Shown here piece after piece: positions 51,378 through 61,166 of a stretch of DNA of 64,000 bases. Under the pieces are notes generated by a model, which was not told where the DNA came from, searched no databases, and saw only the letters and a list, made by a program, of their open reading frames with translations. The position numbers and the translations under genes were made by a program. The DNA comes from Candidatus Solibacter usitatus (GTDB lineage Bacteria; Acidobacteriota; Terriglobia; Bryobacterales; Bryobacteraceae). Position 1 is the first letter of the stretch. The number at the start of each line of letters is the position of its first letter. The stretch lies in contig JACRBC010000120.1 in assembly GCA_016213245.1 (NCBI GenBank), forward strand, positions 1 through 64,000, read 5' to 3'.

Positions 51378-51413
51378 CCGCCCTGGGCGGCCTCCGCCGG
51401 CCCAATTGAAAAT

Positions 51414-51441
51414 GCCCCGGACCCGCTTCCGGGCCCGGGGC
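51414..51441. terminator. Bidirectional hairpin terminator between fabI and the TonB receptor gene
   Basis: Arms 51414-51425 and 51430-51441 pair at 11 of 12 positions around a CTTC loop (GCCCCGG...CCGGGGC outer part). The plus strand continues GTTTCTGT and the minus strand continues ATTTTC, so it can end both convergent transcripts. Confidence 0.75.
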
Positions 51442-51463
51442 GTTTCTGTCCCGACTCAGACGT

Positions 51464-54400
51464 CTACCACATCACCTTGCCGCCGATCTGCAGGTAACGC
51501 GGCGCGCCAACGTCGTTGATCTGGCCGAACGCCCGGTTGCCCAACTGCGTGTTGAAGCCGCCGAGGTTCATGTGGTTGAGCGCGTTGAAGGTCTCCAGCC
51601 GGAGCTGCACCTTCACCCGCTCCACCACGCGGATGTCCTTCAGCGCGAAGGCGCTCAGGTCGATCGAGCCCGGCCCGCGGATCACCCACTTGCCGGAGTT
51701 GCCGTAGGTCCAGTCCTTCGGCCGCGCAAACGCCGCCGTGTTGAAGTACTGGAACAGCGAACGCTTGTCCGGCGCCATGTACCATTCGCCCACCACGTCC
51801 GGCCGGCTGGCCACCTGCCGCGCCACGCCCGTCAGGCTCGGCATGAACAGGCGGCCGCTGGTGATGGTCCACACCCCAGACACGCTCCAGCCGCCCAGAA
51901 TGCGGCCCAGGAAGCCCTGCTGCGTCTTGTACCAGGGCAGTTCGTAGGTGTGGCTCAGCACCATGTAGTGACGCCGGCTCTCTTCCAGCTCCGAGCGCTC
52001 CGCCCGCATGTTCAGCGGATTCTGCATGCCTCCGGCGATGCCCTCGTTGCCGTAACCGATGATCTTGCCCAGCGTGTAGGACAGCGCATAGGTCAGGTTG
52101 CCCGTGCGCCGGCGGACAGCCATCTGCATCGAGTTGTAGCTCGAAGTCGACGACGGCTCCACGATGTTCATGCCGCTCAGCCCGCGGTAGGGCAGGAAGC
52201 GGCGCAGATCCACACCCTGATTGGCCGCCTGCACCTCGGGCGTCAGGAAGTTGATCGGCCGCGAGTACGACAGATGCCGCCCGCTGTTGCCCACGTAGCT
52301 CACGTCAAGCTGCGTCTTGAACGGCAGTAGCGTCTGGATCCCAACGCTGTAGTTGTACATCGTCGGCATCGCGTAGTCGTAGGGCAGCGAACTGGAGCCG
52401 ATCGGGAACCGCGTGGTGTTCGGAATCCCGCTGGCCGGATTGTCGGCGAAGCCGTTGGAGATGCTCGTCGAGGACACCAGCGGCTCACGCGCGCCCAGGT
52501 ACCAGCCCGAGTTGGCGATGCCCGTCACGCCATGGAAAATGCCAGCCCCGGCACGCACCGCCAGCTTGCCGTCGCCCAACACGTCCCAGGCAAAGCTCAG
52601 CCGTGGCTGGAAGTTGTTCTTCCGCAGCGGATTGAAGCCCCGCGGCACGCCGCGGAACATCGCCGTGATCGCCGCATCGCTGACCTGCGGGATGCGCCCC
52701 TTGGCCGAATCCGGCCAGCCCGAACCCGGCAGCACCAGCCCGTTGTAGAGGTCGCCCGTGCCCGGCACGATCGACCCATTCGCCGCCACTTGCGGGGCTT
52801 TGGCCGGATCCCAGTACTGCGCCATGAACGCCACCAGGTTGTTGTCGCGCGCGTACCACGGCGCGATGAACGACCAGCGCAGGCCGTACTCCAGCGAGAA
52901 CCGCCGGCTCATTCTCCAGCTATCCTGCACGTAGAACTCGCGCGCGAACGACTTGTAGATCGTCTGCACCGGCGAGCTCGATTCGCCGTAGCCGTCGAAA
53001 TTGCCCAACAGCGCGTTGGCCCACGGGTTGCCCGAGTTCTTCGGATTCGACGCCGAGCTGCCAAAGCCGAACGACCCGTTGTCGTTCGCCTGGTTCAGCT
53101 CGTTCATGTTCATCCACTCCCAGTACAGCCCGGCCTTCAGCGTGTGCGAGCCCATGATTTTGCTAAAGTTCTCGCGCAGGATGAAGGTCGGCGTCCGCGC
53201 AAAGCTCGGATGGCCCGACCCGCTGAAGCCCTGAAACCCCGTGATGCTGATGTTCGGAATGCGGTCCATCCGGTTGCCCGGAAACACCTCGGGGAATGTG
53301 AACCCCCACGTCGAGCGCTTCAATCCGTCGCCGATCAGCCGGAAATCCTCCCGGTAGTCCGAATAGCCGTAGCTCAGCTCGTTGATCGTCGTCGGATTGA
53401 TCACCGTGTTCAGCGTCAATACGTAGTTGTTGCCCCTCCTGTCGCGGTAGGCCTCGAACAACGGGATGTTGTTGCCCGTGTTGTCAAACACGGAAGTAAA
53501 TTCCTGCCGCCCCGGCAGCGCCCGGAAGCTCAACTGCCAGTTCGGCTTGATGTTGTAGTCCAGCCGGTAGATGATGTCGTTGCTGGTGGTCGGCTGGGCT
53601 CTGAAGGCATAGTAGTTGCCTCCCGGCCCCGTGTAGTTCGGATCCGGATACATTTTTTGCAGCGACTTGCCCATGTTGCTGATCCGCGACGCCGGAATGA
53701 TGTGGTTCGGGAACGGCTGCCCCGTGTCCGGATCGATCGGCTTGATGGCGCTGGCGCTGAAATTGCCCCCGCGCTCCAGCGCCGTCGGCACCACCGACAT
53801 CTTCTGGTTGCTGCCCGAATTGCGCCGCGCTTCCAGCCCGGCGAAGAAAAACAGCTTATTCTTCTCCGTGTTCCATTTGCCCGGGATGTACACAGGTCCG
53901 CCGACGTTGAATCCGAAATTGTGATACCTGATCCTCGGCTTGGCCGCGCAGCCCACCACGTACGGGCACGCCGCCATCGTCTCGGCAAAGAAAAACTCGT
54001 ATCCGGCGGCATGGAAGTCCTGCGTCCCGCGCCGCGTCGTGAAATTGATCTGCGCCCCCGTCGAACGCCCGTACTCCGGCGCGTAGTGCGTCGTGTGCAC
54101 CTTGACTTCCTCGATGAAGTCCACGCCCATGATGCTGTTCTGTTGCACCCCGTCGCGGTTGCGGCCGTTGTTGATGCCGTCCACCGTGATGAAGTTCATA
54201 TCCTTCCGCTGGCCGTTGATCTGCAACCCGCCCATCGAGAAGCTGCCGCCGCGAAAATCCGTCATGAAGTTGCCGTAGCGCGAAATCACTCCCGGCATGA
54301 TGCCCAGCATGTAGAACGGGTTGCGGCCCGGCAGCGCGAAGTTCTGCAACTGCGCTCGTGTGATCATGCGCGACACTTCGCCGTTCGATGTCTCCACCAT

Positions 54401-54757
54401 CGGCGCATCGGTCGTCACTTCCACCTTCTCCGTCAACTGCCCTACTTCCAGTTGCAGCTTCAACAAGAGAACGGCGTCCGCGTCCAGCCGCACCGCCGTC
54501 CGCGTCAGAGTCTTGAAGCCCGCCGCCTCCACCTTCACGTCATAGTTCCCCACCGGCAGAGTCACCACCGTGAAGTAGCCGTTGTCGTTGCTCGTCGTCT
54601 CCCGGGTCAACCCGATCGACGGCGCCGACACCGTCACCTTGGCCCCGGGCACCAACGCGCCCGAAGCGTCCACAACCTCTCCGGAAATCGTCCCGCGGCT
54701 CTGCCCCAGTAGCGACGCCGCGAGCAGAGTCACAAATGCCGTCAGTCGTAGTTTCAT
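51464..54757 (-). CDS. Oar-like TonB-dependent receptor with carboxypeptidase-regulatory domain
   Basis: A 1097-residue outer-membrane protein. After the signal peptide (MKLRLTAFVTLLAASLLGQ) comes a carboxypeptidase-regulatory-like beta domain (GTISGEVVDASGALVPGAKVTV ... GYFTVVTLPVGNYDVKV), a plug-like region with GLQINGQRKDMNFITVDGIN, and a long barrel. This architecture is expanded in Solibacter-type acidobacteria and is thought to take up oligosaccharides or other large nutrients. Start at 54757 is backed by GGGAGG 4-9 nt upstream. It converges with fabI. Confidence 0.9.
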   Translation of the reverse strand: MKLRLTAFVTLLAASLLGQSRGTISGEVVDASGALVPGAKVTVSAPSIGLTRETTSNDNGYFTVVTLPVGNYDVKVEAAGFKTLTRTAVRLDADAVLLLKLQLEVGQLTEKVEVTTDAPMVETSNGEVSRMITRAQLQNFALPGRNPFYMLGIMPGVISRYGNFMTDFRGGSFSMGGLQINGQRKDMNFITVDGINNGRNRDGVQQNSIMGVDFIEEVKVHTTHYAPEYGRSTGAQINFTTRRGTQDFHAAGYEFFFAETMAACPYVVGCAAKPRIRYHNFGFNVGGPVYIPGKWNTEKNKLFFFAGLEARRNSGSNQKMSVVPTALERGGNFSASAIKPIDPDTGQPFPNHIIPASRISNMGKSLQKMYPDPNYTGPGGNYYAFRAQPTTSNDIIYRLDYNIKPNWQLSFRALPGRQEFTSVFDNTGNNIPLFEAYRDRRGNNYVLTLNTVINPTTINELSYGYSDYREDFRLIGDGLKRSTWGFTFPEVFPGNRMDRIPNISITGFQGFSGSGHPSFARTPTFILRENFSKIMGSHTLKAGLYWEWMNMNELNQANDNGSFGFGSSASNPKNSGNPWANALLGNFDGYGESSSPVQTIYKSFAREFYVQDSWRMSRRFSLEYGLRWSFIAPWYARDNNLVAFMAQYWDPAKAPQVAANGSIVPGTGDLYNGLVLPGSGWPDSAKGRIPQVSDAAITAMFRGVPRGFNPLRKNNFQPRLSFAWDVLGDGKLAVRAGAGIFHGVTGIANSGWYLGAREPLVSSTSISNGFADNPASGIPNTTRFPIGSSSLPYDYAMPTMYNYSVGIQTLLPFKTQLDVSYVGNSGRHLSYSRPINFLTPEVQAANQGVDLRRFLPYRGLSGMNIVEPSSTSSYNSMQMAVRRRTGNLTYALSYTLGKIIGYGNEGIAGGMQNPLNMRAERSELEESRRHYMVLSHTYELPWYKTQQGFLGRILGGWSVSGVWTITSGRLFMPSLTGVARQVASRPDVVGEWYMAPDKRSLFQYFNTAAFARPKDWTYGNSGKWVIRGPGSIDLSAFALKDIRVVERVKVQLRLETFNALNHMNLGGFNTQLGNRAFGQINDVGAPRYLQIGGKVMW

Positions 54758-54822
54758 AGACCTCCCTTCCAACATTCGATTGGAGTGTAACACCAAAACC
54801 GGCCTATTGGAACGAGAAGCGG

Positions 54823-54840
54823 AACGGCGTGCCGTTTTTT
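54823..54840 (+). terminator. Short hairpin with T-run in the divergent spacer
   Basis: AACGGC (54823-54828) and GCCGTT (54831-54836), followed by TTTT, look like a small plus-strand terminator, but no plus-strand gene lies directly upstream. It may be left from an earlier arrangement, like the gene fragment that follows. Confidence 0.3.
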
Positions 54841-54892
54841 CACATTTGCTGATTCTCCGCCCGCCGGCCCCGGCTTCTGGTACAACTTCTTC

Positions 54893-55042
54893 ATGTCTCT
54901 CCTCACGCTCCTGGAAGAGCACGGCGTCCTCGACAATTTCAGGCGCTTGAGCAACCCGGCCGACTACACCCCCCGCCGCGGCCCCCTCTACACCGACTCC
55001 GGCATCTATAAGTGGATCGAGGCCGCCGCCTGGAGCCTCTAG
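54893..55042 (+). pseudogene. GH127 (beta-L-arabinofuranosidase-type) gene fragment
   Basis: A 49-codon frame starts MSLLTLLEEHGVLDNFRRLS and ends DSGIYKWIEAAAWSL followed by TAG. NFRR, then a Tyr-Thr-Asp-Ser-x-x-Tyr-Lys-Trp-x-Glu-Ala-Ala run, is the N-terminal signature of GH127/DUF1680 proteins, which normally have over 600 residues. No continuation was found in any frame of the next 400 bp. Hence a truncated remnant. Confidence 0.55.
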
Positions 55043-55428
55043 GACACCCTCTCCGTAAACGGCACACGGCCCTCAGGCAATTTACTCTCCACGAGGGGGG
55101 CCCTTCCACCCCTCCATGAGCCAAGCAGCCTGGTTTCGCTCCGAGTTTTGCCAGTCGGTGACCGGGGAAGCACAAAAACCTCCTCAATCCTCTCAACCAC
55201 TTGCGGCCCAACGCCTTCAGCCCCCCTCCCGGCCCGGTGTATTCCATCTCCATGCTGACCACCACACGCCATCTCGCCGCCTCTCACCGCCGGAGCTCCG
55301 TCCATGCCTTCAACCACCCCGGAATGGAGCAAATAGTAAAAAAAACCAAAACGACCCTAGTCCCAAAATCGGACACCCCCCAACCCGCCCCGCCACGCTC
55401 GCCATGCTCCATCCACCCCCCCAGATAG
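55043..55428. other. About 390 bp without a convincing gene
   Basis: The segment is C-rich on the plus strand, with several frames open by chance but without ribosome binding sites or recognised motifs. It may hold the decayed rest of the GH127 gene. A run of eight A (55342-55349) and the ggt promoter region at its end are the only notable points. Confidence 0.4.
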
Positions 55429-55434
55429 TACAAT
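55429..55434 (+). promoter_or_regulatory. -10 hexamer TACAAT of ggt
   Basis: TACAAT ends 8 nt before the ATG at 55443; no Shine-Dalgarno core precedes the start apart from CAGG. The spacing matches fabI and others in this window. It would drive the six-gene unit to 62692. Confidence 0.45.
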
Positions 55435-55442
55435 CAGGTTTC

Positions 55443-57131
55443 ATGCGAAATCTGCGCGTTTTCGCGACTCTCGCGCTTGCCTGCGCACTCCCCAGCTCCG
55501 CCTTCGCCCGCGAGCCCGTCCGCGCCCGCCGCGCTATGGTCGTCGCCCAGGAGCCCAACGCCACCGATGCCGGCGTCTCCATCCTCAAGGCCGGCGGCAA
55601 CGCCGTCGACGCCGCCGTCGCCACCGCCTTCGCCCTCGCCGTCACCCACCCCTCCGCTGGCAACATCGGCGGCGGCGGATTCCTCCTCGCCCGCTTCGCT
55701 TCCGGCCAGTCTACTTTCATCGACTTTCGCGAGATGGCCCCCGCCTCCGCCTCTCGCAACATGTACATCGGCCCCGATGGCAAGCCTACCCGCGACTCCG
55801 TCGTCGGCTGGCGCGCCGCCGGCGTCCCCGGCGCCGTCCGCGGCCTCGCCCTCGCCCACCGCAAGTACGGCAAGCTCCCTTGGGCCCGCCTCCTCCAGCC
55901 CGCCCTCGCTCTCGCCGCCAACGGCGTCGTTCTCTCCTACGCCGAGGCCCACTCCATGTGCGGCGCCCGTAAGCTGCTCGGTGAGTTCCCCGAGTCCAAA
56001 CGCATCTTCCTCAACGGCGGCGCCTGCTTCGAGCCCGGCGACACCCTCCGCCAACCCGAGCTCGCCCAGGTCCTCTCCCGCATCGCCGCCAACCCCGAGG
56101 ACTTCTACACCGGCTCTACCGCCCGCATCCTCGCCGAGGAGATGAAGAAACACGGCGGGGAAATCACCCTCGCCGACCTGGCCGCCTACAAGCCCGTCGA
56201 GCGCCGCCCCCTCGCCGGTTCCTATAAAGGCCACGACATCCTCACCGCCCCGCCCCCCTCCTCCGGCGGCATCGGCATCCTTCAGATGCTCGGCATGCTC
56301 GAAGGCTCCGGCTACGAAAAGGCCGGCGCCGGCTCCGCCGCCTCTTCCCACTACCTCGCCGAAGTCATGCGCCGCTACTTCGCCGACCGCTCCGAGTTCC
56401 TCGGCGACTCCGACTTCGTCAAGGTCCCTGTCGCCGGCCTCCTTCAGCCTTCCTACATCGCCTCCCGCCGCGCTTCCATCGATCCCCTCAAGGCCACCCC
56501 CAGCTCCACTCTCGGCGCCGGCACGCCCCCCGCCGCCGAGTCCACCCACACCACCCATCTCAACGTCGTCGATGAAGGCGGCAACGCCGTCGCCCTCACC
56601 TACACCATCAATAACTCCTACGGCAACGGCGTCACCGTCCCCCGCCTCGGCTTCCTCCTCAATAACGAGATGGACGACTTCGCCGCCCAGCCCGGCGGCC
56701 CCAATATGTTCGGCCTCATCCAGGGCGAGGCCAATGCCATCGCCCCCGGCAAACGCCCCCTCTCCGCCATGACCCCCACCATCGTCACCCGCGGCAACCA
56801 GCTCCTTCTCGTCCTCGGAGCCCCCGGCGGGCCGCGCATCATCAACGGCGTCCTGCAGGTCATCGCCAACGTCCTCGACTTCCACATGAACGTCCAGCAG
56901 GCCGTCGATCAGCCCCGCCTCCACCACCAGTGGATGCCCGACCAGCTGCTCCTCGAACCCGGCTTCAGCCCCGACACCAAAGCCCTGCTCCAGCAGCGCG
57001 GCCACACCCTCGGCGATATCTCCGGGGTCGGCTCGGTCGAGGCCATCATGGTTGAACGCCCAGCCTCCGGCCGCCCCTGGCTCGCCGGAGCACAGAACGG
57101 CCGCAGCGCCGGAAAGGCCGCCGGGTACTGA
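55443..57131 (+). CDS. ggt: Gamma-glutamyltransferase
   Basis: A 562-residue periplasmic Ntn-hydrolase precursor that cleaves glutathione and other gamma-glutamyl compounds. Signal peptide: MRNLRVFATLALACALPSSAFA. The large subunit has GGNAVDAAVATAFALAVTHP and GGGGFLL; self-cleavage would be before Thr370 in STHTTHLNVVDEGGNAVALTYTIN, and the small subunit ends with LGAPGGPRIINGVLQVI. First of six genes with almost no gaps. Confidence 0.93.
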   Translation: MRNLRVFATLALACALPSSAFAREPVRARRAMVVAQEPNATDAGVSILKAGGNAVDAAVATAFALAVTHPSAGNIGGGGFLLARFASGQSTFIDFREMAPASASRNMYIGPDGKPTRDSVVGWRAAGVPGAVRGLALAHRKYGKLPWARLLQPALALAANGVVLSYAEAHSMCGARKLLGEFPESKRIFLNGGACFEPGDTLRQPELAQVLSRIAANPEDFYTGSTARILAEEMKKHGGEITLADLAAYKPVERRPLAGSYKGHDILTAPPPSSGGIGILQMLGMLEGSGYEKAGAGSAASSHYLAEVMRRYFADRSEFLGDSDFVKVPVAGLLQPSYIASRRASIDPLKATPSSTLGAGTPPAAESTHTTHLNVVDEGGNAVALTYTINNSYGNGVTVPRLGFLLNNEMDDFAAQPGGPNMFGLIQGEANAIAPGKRPLSAMTPTIVTRGNQLLLVLGAPGGPRIINGVLQVIANVLDFHMNVQQAVDQPRLHHQWMPDQLLLEPGFSPDTKALLQQRGHTLGDISGVGSVEAIMVERPASGRPWLAGAQNGRSAGKAAGY

Positions 57132-57132
57132 T

Positions 57133-57963
57133 ATGCTCCACGCTCTCTCCACACACGTCCTCGCCCCCCATCGCCTCAACACCGTCTGGCTCGACCGCAT
57201 CTGGAACGCCGGCATCCCCCTGGTCGAGATCTTCTGCGCCCGCCAGCACTTCGACTACCGCGACCCCTCCCACGTCAACGAGCTCGGCTACTGGTTCCGC
57301 GACTCTGAGCTCCAGTGCCACGCCCTCCACGCGCCCATGTTCAGCGACGACTGCTGGGGCCGCTCCGGCCCCGGCGCCGTCATCACCCTCACCGAAACCT
57401 CCAAGCCCCGCCGCCTCGAAAACATCGACGAAATCAAGCGCGCCATCGCGGTCGCCGAAAAGATCCCCTTCAAGTACCTCATCCAGCACCTCGGCGTCGC
57501 CGGCGAGGAGTACGACGACTTCAAACTCGACGCCGCCTTCACCGCGCTGGAAGACCTGCACCTGTTTGCCAAGAACCGCGGCGTCGAGATCCTGCTCGAA
57601 AACATCCCCAACCGCCTCTCCTCCGCCGAACGCCTCATCCACTTCAACGAGATCACCCACCTCAACCTCGGCTTCTGCCTCGACACCGGCCACGCCAACA
57701 TCATGGACGGCCTCGACTCCACCTTCAACCTCATGCAGGACCGCATCCGCTCCACCCACATCCACGACAACAACGGCGTCGACGACGTCCACCTCTTCCC
57801 CACCCTCGCCCCCGGCGGCTCCATCGACTGGAAACGCGCCATGACCCTCCTCCGCTCCCGCTCCTCCCAGTACCCCCTGCTGCTGGAGCTCAAGGACTCG
57901 CCCGCCTTCCCCCACCCCCTCGATGCCGCCCGCCAGATCTTCTTGAACCTGGAGAATCTCTAA
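57133..57963 (+). CDS. Sugar phosphate isomerase/epimerase-like TIM-barrel protein
   Basis: A 276-residue cytosolic protein of the xylose-isomerase-like (AP_endonuc_2) superfamily. Metal-site regions are [37 protein letters not shown] and [27 protein letters not shown]. Substrate unknown. Its ATG is 1 bp after the ggt stop and its TAA overlaps the asnS ATG by one base. Confidence 0.8.
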   Translation: MLHALSTHVLAPHRLNTVWLDRIWNAGIPLVEIFCARQHFDYRDPSHVNELGYWFRDSELQCHALHAPMFSDDCWGRSGPGAVITLTETSKPRRLENIDEIKRAIAVAEKIPFKYLIQHLGVAGEEYDDFKLDAAFTALEDLHLFAKNRGVEILLENIPNRLSSAERLIHFNEITHLNLGFCLDTGHANIMDGLDSTFNLMQDRIRSTHIHDNNGVDDVHLFPTLAPGGSIDWKRAMTLLRSRSSQYPLLLELKDSPAFPHPLDAARQIFLNLENL

Positions 57964-59276
57964 TGTCCGACTACCGCCGCATCACCATCGCCAGCGCCGG
58001 CGCCCACGCCGGTGAGCCCGTCGAGATCGCCGGCTGGCTCTACAACCTCCGCAAGTCCGGCAAGATCATCTTCCCCCTCCTCCGCGACGGCAGCGGCATC
58101 CTCCAGGGCGTCTGCGTCAAGAGCCAGGTCCCCGAACAGGTCTTCGAGGACCTCAAGAACCTCACCCAGGAGTCCTCAGTCATCGTGCGCGGCAAATGCC
58201 GCGCCGAACAGCGCGCCCCCGGCGGCTTCGAGATGGACGTCGAATCCGTCCAGATCGTCCAGCGCGTCCCCGAAGACACCCCCTACCCCATCACCCCCAA
58301 GGACCACGGCACCGAGTTCCTCTTCGACCACCGCCACCTTCACCTTCGCTCCCGCCGCCAGCACGCCGTCCTCAAAATCCGCCACGAGATCATCAAGGCC
58401 ATCCGCGACTACTTCGACTCCAACGGCTTCACCCTCGTCGATTGCCCCATCTTTACCCCTGCCGCCTGCGAAGGTACTACCACTTTGTTCGAGGTGAACT
58501 ACTTCGACGAGGAGAAGGTCTATCTCACCCAGTCCGGCCAGCTCTACAACGAGGCCACCGCCATGGCCTTCGGCAAGACCTACTGCTTCGGCCCTACCTT
58601 CCGTGCCGAGAAGTCCAAGACCCGCCGCCACCTCACCGAGTTCTGGATGGTCGAGCCCGAAATGGCCTATGCCGACCTGGAAGACGTCAAGCGCGTCGCC
58701 GAAGAGCTGATCGTCTTCATGACCGGCCGTGTGCTCGAGAACCGCCAGACCGAGCTCGCCACACTGGAGCGTGACGTCTCTAAGCTGGAGGCGATCAAGG
58801 GGCCTTTTCCCCGCATCTCTTATGACGACGCCGTCAAGATCCTCCAGGGCAAGGGCAGCGAGATCCAGTGGGGCGGCGACTTCGGCGGCGCCGACGAGAC
58901 CCTCCTCTCCGAGGAGTTCGACCGGCCCGTCATGGTCGATCGTTACCCCTCTGAGGTCAAGGCCTTCTACTTCCAGCCCGACCCCAATCGCCCCGAGGTC
59001 GCCCTAGGCGTCGACGTCATCGCCAGTGAAGGTTACGGCGAGATCATCGGCGGCGGCCAGCGCATCCACGACTACGATCTGCTCCTGCGCCGCATCCAGG
59101 AACACCACCTCCCCCCGGAGGCCTTCAACTGGTATCTCGACCTGCGCCGCTTCGGCTCCGTCCCCCACGGCGGCTTCGGCATGGGCGTCGAGCGCGCCGT
59201 CGCCTGGATGTGCGGCCTGGAGCACATCCGCGAAACCATCGCCTTCCCCCGCATGCTCTACCGCACGAGGCCCTAG
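57963..59276 (+). CDS. asnS: Asparaginyl-tRNA synthetase
   Basis: A 437-residue class IIb synthetase. The N-terminal OB fold contains [23 protein letters not shown]; class II motif 2 is [23 protein letters not shown] and motif 3 is [37 protein letters not shown] and [16 protein letters not shown] favour AsnS over AspS. The length is close to the usual 430-470. Confidence 0.93.
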   Translation: MSDYRRITIASAGAHAGEPVEIAGWLYNLRKSGKIIFPLLRDGSGILQGVCVKSQVPEQVFEDLKNLTQESSVIVRGKCRAEQRAPGGFEMDVESVQIVQRVPEDTPYPITPKDHGTEFLFDHRHLHLRSRRQHAVLKIRHEIIKAIRDYFDSNGFTLVDCPIFTPAACEGTTTLFEVNYFDEEKVYLTQSGQLYNEATAMAFGKTYCFGPTFRAEKSKTRRHLTEFWMVEPEMAYADLEDVKRVAEELIVFMTGRVLENRQTELATLERDVSKLEAIKGPFPRISYDDAVKILQGKGSEIQWGGDFGGADETLLSEEFDRPVMVDRYPSEVKAFYFQPDPNRPEVALGVDVIASEGYGEIIGGGQRIHDYDLLLRRIQEHHLPPEAFNWYLDLRRFGSVPHGGFGMGVERAVAWMCGLEHIRETIAFPRMLYRTRP

Positions 59277-59277
59277 C

Positions 59278-60189
59278 ATGCCCCAAACCATCTCCATCCT
59301 CGGCGCTCCCCTCGACCTCGGCGCCGGCCGCCGCGGCGTCGACATGGGCCCCTCCGCCCTGCGCGTCGCTAACCTCAACTTGCGCCTCCAGGCCCTCGGC
59401 TTCCAGGTCGTCGACGAGGGCAACGTCCCCGTCGAACAGGCCGAAAGCGCCCGCGCCGGCGACTCCAGCGCCCGCTTCCTGAAGCCCATCGCCGCCACCT
59501 GCGCCGAGCTCGCCGCGCGCGTCGAAAAGGCCGCCGCCCGCGGCCGCTTTCCCCTCGTCCTCGGCGGCGACCACTCCGTCGCCGTCGGCACCGTCAGCGG
59601 CATGGCCCGCCACTTCCAGAAGCGCCGCCGCAAGCTCGGCCTCATCTGGCTCGACGCCCATACCGACATGAACACTCCCGGCACCTCCCCCTCCGGCAAC
59701 GTCCACGGCATGCCCTTGGCCTGCCTCATCGGCCAGGGGCCCAGGGCGCTCACCCACCTTTGCGGCTTCTCCCCCAAGGTGGATCCCCGCAACGTCGCCC
59801 TGGTCGGCGTTCGAGACGTCGACATCTCTGAAAAGAGCGTCGTCTGGAAGTCCGGCGTCCGCGTCTTCACCATGCGCGACATCGACGAGCGCGGCATGCG
59901 CGCCGTCATCGAGGACGCCCTCCAGGTCGCCTCCGACGGCGCCGCCGGCGTTCACCTCTCTCTCGACATGGACGGCGTCGATCCCGCCGAGGCCCCCGGC
60001 GTCGGCACTCCCGTCCGCGGCGGCTTCTCCTACCGCGAGGCCCATCTCGCCATGGAGATCCTCTGCGACTCCCACAAGCTCTGCTCCATGGAGGTCGTCG
60101 AGGTCAACCCCGTCCTCGATACCGCCAATCGCACCGCCCTGCTCGGCGTCGAACTCGTCCTCTCCGCCCTGGGAAAGAGGATCCTATGA
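59278..60189 (+). CDS. Arginase
   Basis: A 303-residue ureohydrolase that splits arginine into ornithine and urea. Mn2+ ligands lie in LVLGGDHSVA, LIWLDAHTDMN and LSLDMDGVDP; SGNVHGMPLA is the substrate loop of arginases, which differs from agmatinases. It starts 1 bp after asnS and overlaps ddl by 4 nt. Confidence 0.92.
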   Translation: MPQTISILGAPLDLGAGRRGVDMGPSALRVANLNLRLQALGFQVVDEGNVPVEQAESARAGDSSARFLKPIAATCAELAARVEKAAARGRFPLVLGGDHSVAVGTVSGMARHFQKRRRKLGLIWLDAHTDMNTPGTSPSGNVHGMPLACLIGQGPRALTHLCGFSPKVDPRNVALVGVRDVDISEKSVVWKSGVRVFTMRDIDERGMRAVIEDALQVASDGAAGVHLSLDMDGVDPAEAPGVGTPVRGGFSYREAHLAMEILCDSHKLCSMEVVEVNPVLDTANRTALLGVELVLSALGKRIL

Positions 60190-61166
60190 GCCGCCTCCGC
60201 GTCGCCGTCATACAGGGGGGCCGCTCCGGCGAGCACGAGATCAGCATCCGCTCCGCCCAGGCGGTCATCGCCCACCTCGATCCCCAACGCTTCGAGCCCG
60301 TCCTCTTCCACATCCGCAAGGATGGCGCCTGGCAGCCCGGCCCCATCCTCCCCGAACCCGGCGCCAACCCCAACATCGACGTCGTTTTCCCCGTTCTCCA
60401 CGGCACCTTCGGCGAGGACGGCACCCTGCAGGGCCTGCTCGAAATGGCCGGACTGCCCTACGTCGGCGCCGGCGTCTTCTCCTCGGCCGCCTCCATGGAC
60501 AAGGAGCACTTCAAACGCCTCTGCGTCGAGCGCGGCCTGCCCATCGTCCCCTACCAGGTCCACCCTTCGGACAACCTCGACCCCGACCGCGTTCTGGCCC
60601 AATTCGAGCTTCCCGTCTTCGTCAAGCCGGCCAACCTCGGCTCCTCGGTCGGCATCAGCAAGTGCAAGACCCGCGAGGAGCTGGCCGCCGGCATGCGCGA
60701 CGCCGCACGCTACGACCTCAAGGTCATCGTCGAACAGGCCATCACCGGTCACGAGCTCGAATGCGCCGTCGTCGGCAACTCCGACCCCGTCGCCTCCACC
60801 CCCTGCGAGATCCTCCCTTCGCGGGACTTCTACGACTACGACGACAAGTATTGCCTCGACACGGCCCGCACCATCATCCCGCCCAACCTCCCCGCCGGGA
60901 CCATCGCCCGTGTCCAGCGTCTCTCCATTGAGTGCTACAAGGCCCTGGATTGCGCCGGCATGGCCCGCGTGGATTTTCTCGTCCAGGCGCCGACGGGCGA
61001 AGTGTACCTGAACGAGATCAACACCATCCCCGGCTTCACCTCCATCAGCATGTTCCCCAAGATGATGGAGCACTCCGGCCTCTCTTTCCGCGACCTCGTC
61101 AGCCGGCTCATCGACCTCGCCCTGGAGCGCCACCTCCGGCGCCAGGCGCTGCGCTACGAACGCTGA
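60186..61166 (+). CDS. ddl: D-alanine--D-alanine ligase
   Basis: A 326-residue ATP-grasp ligase for peptidoglycan precursors. VIQGGRSGEHEISIRSA, VVFPVLHGTFGEDGTLQGLLEMAGLPYVG, FVKPANLGSSVGISKCK and EVYLNEINTIPGFTSISMFPKM are standard Ddl segments. Translationally coupled at both ends (4-nt overlap with arginase, 1-nt overlap with the S41 gene). Confidence 0.95.
   Translation: MSRLRVAVIQGGRSGEHEISIRSAQAVIAHLDPQRFEPVLFHIRKDGAWQPGPILPEPGANPNIDVVFPVLHGTFGEDGTLQGLLEMAGLPYVGAGVFSSAASMDKEHFKRLCVERGLPIVPYQVHPSDNLDPDRVLAQFELPVFVKPANLGSSVGISKCKTREELAAGMRDAARYDLKVIVEQAITGHELECAVVGNSDPVASTPCEILPSRDFYDYDDKYCLDTARTIIPPNLPAGTIARVQRLSIECYKALDCAGMARVDFLVQAPTGEVYLNEINTIPGFTSISMFPKMMEHSGLSFRDLVSRLIDLALERHLRRQALRYER

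Noticed and set aside
55116..55442. N-terminal extension of ggt upstream of 55443
   Set aside because: The signal peptide begins at the ATG 55443 and a -10-like TACAAT precedes it; the extension is low-complexity and would block secretion.
55434..57215. 593-residue minus-strand open frame
   Set aside because: Antisense to ggt with low-complexity Gly/Ala/Glu composition; a shadow frame.
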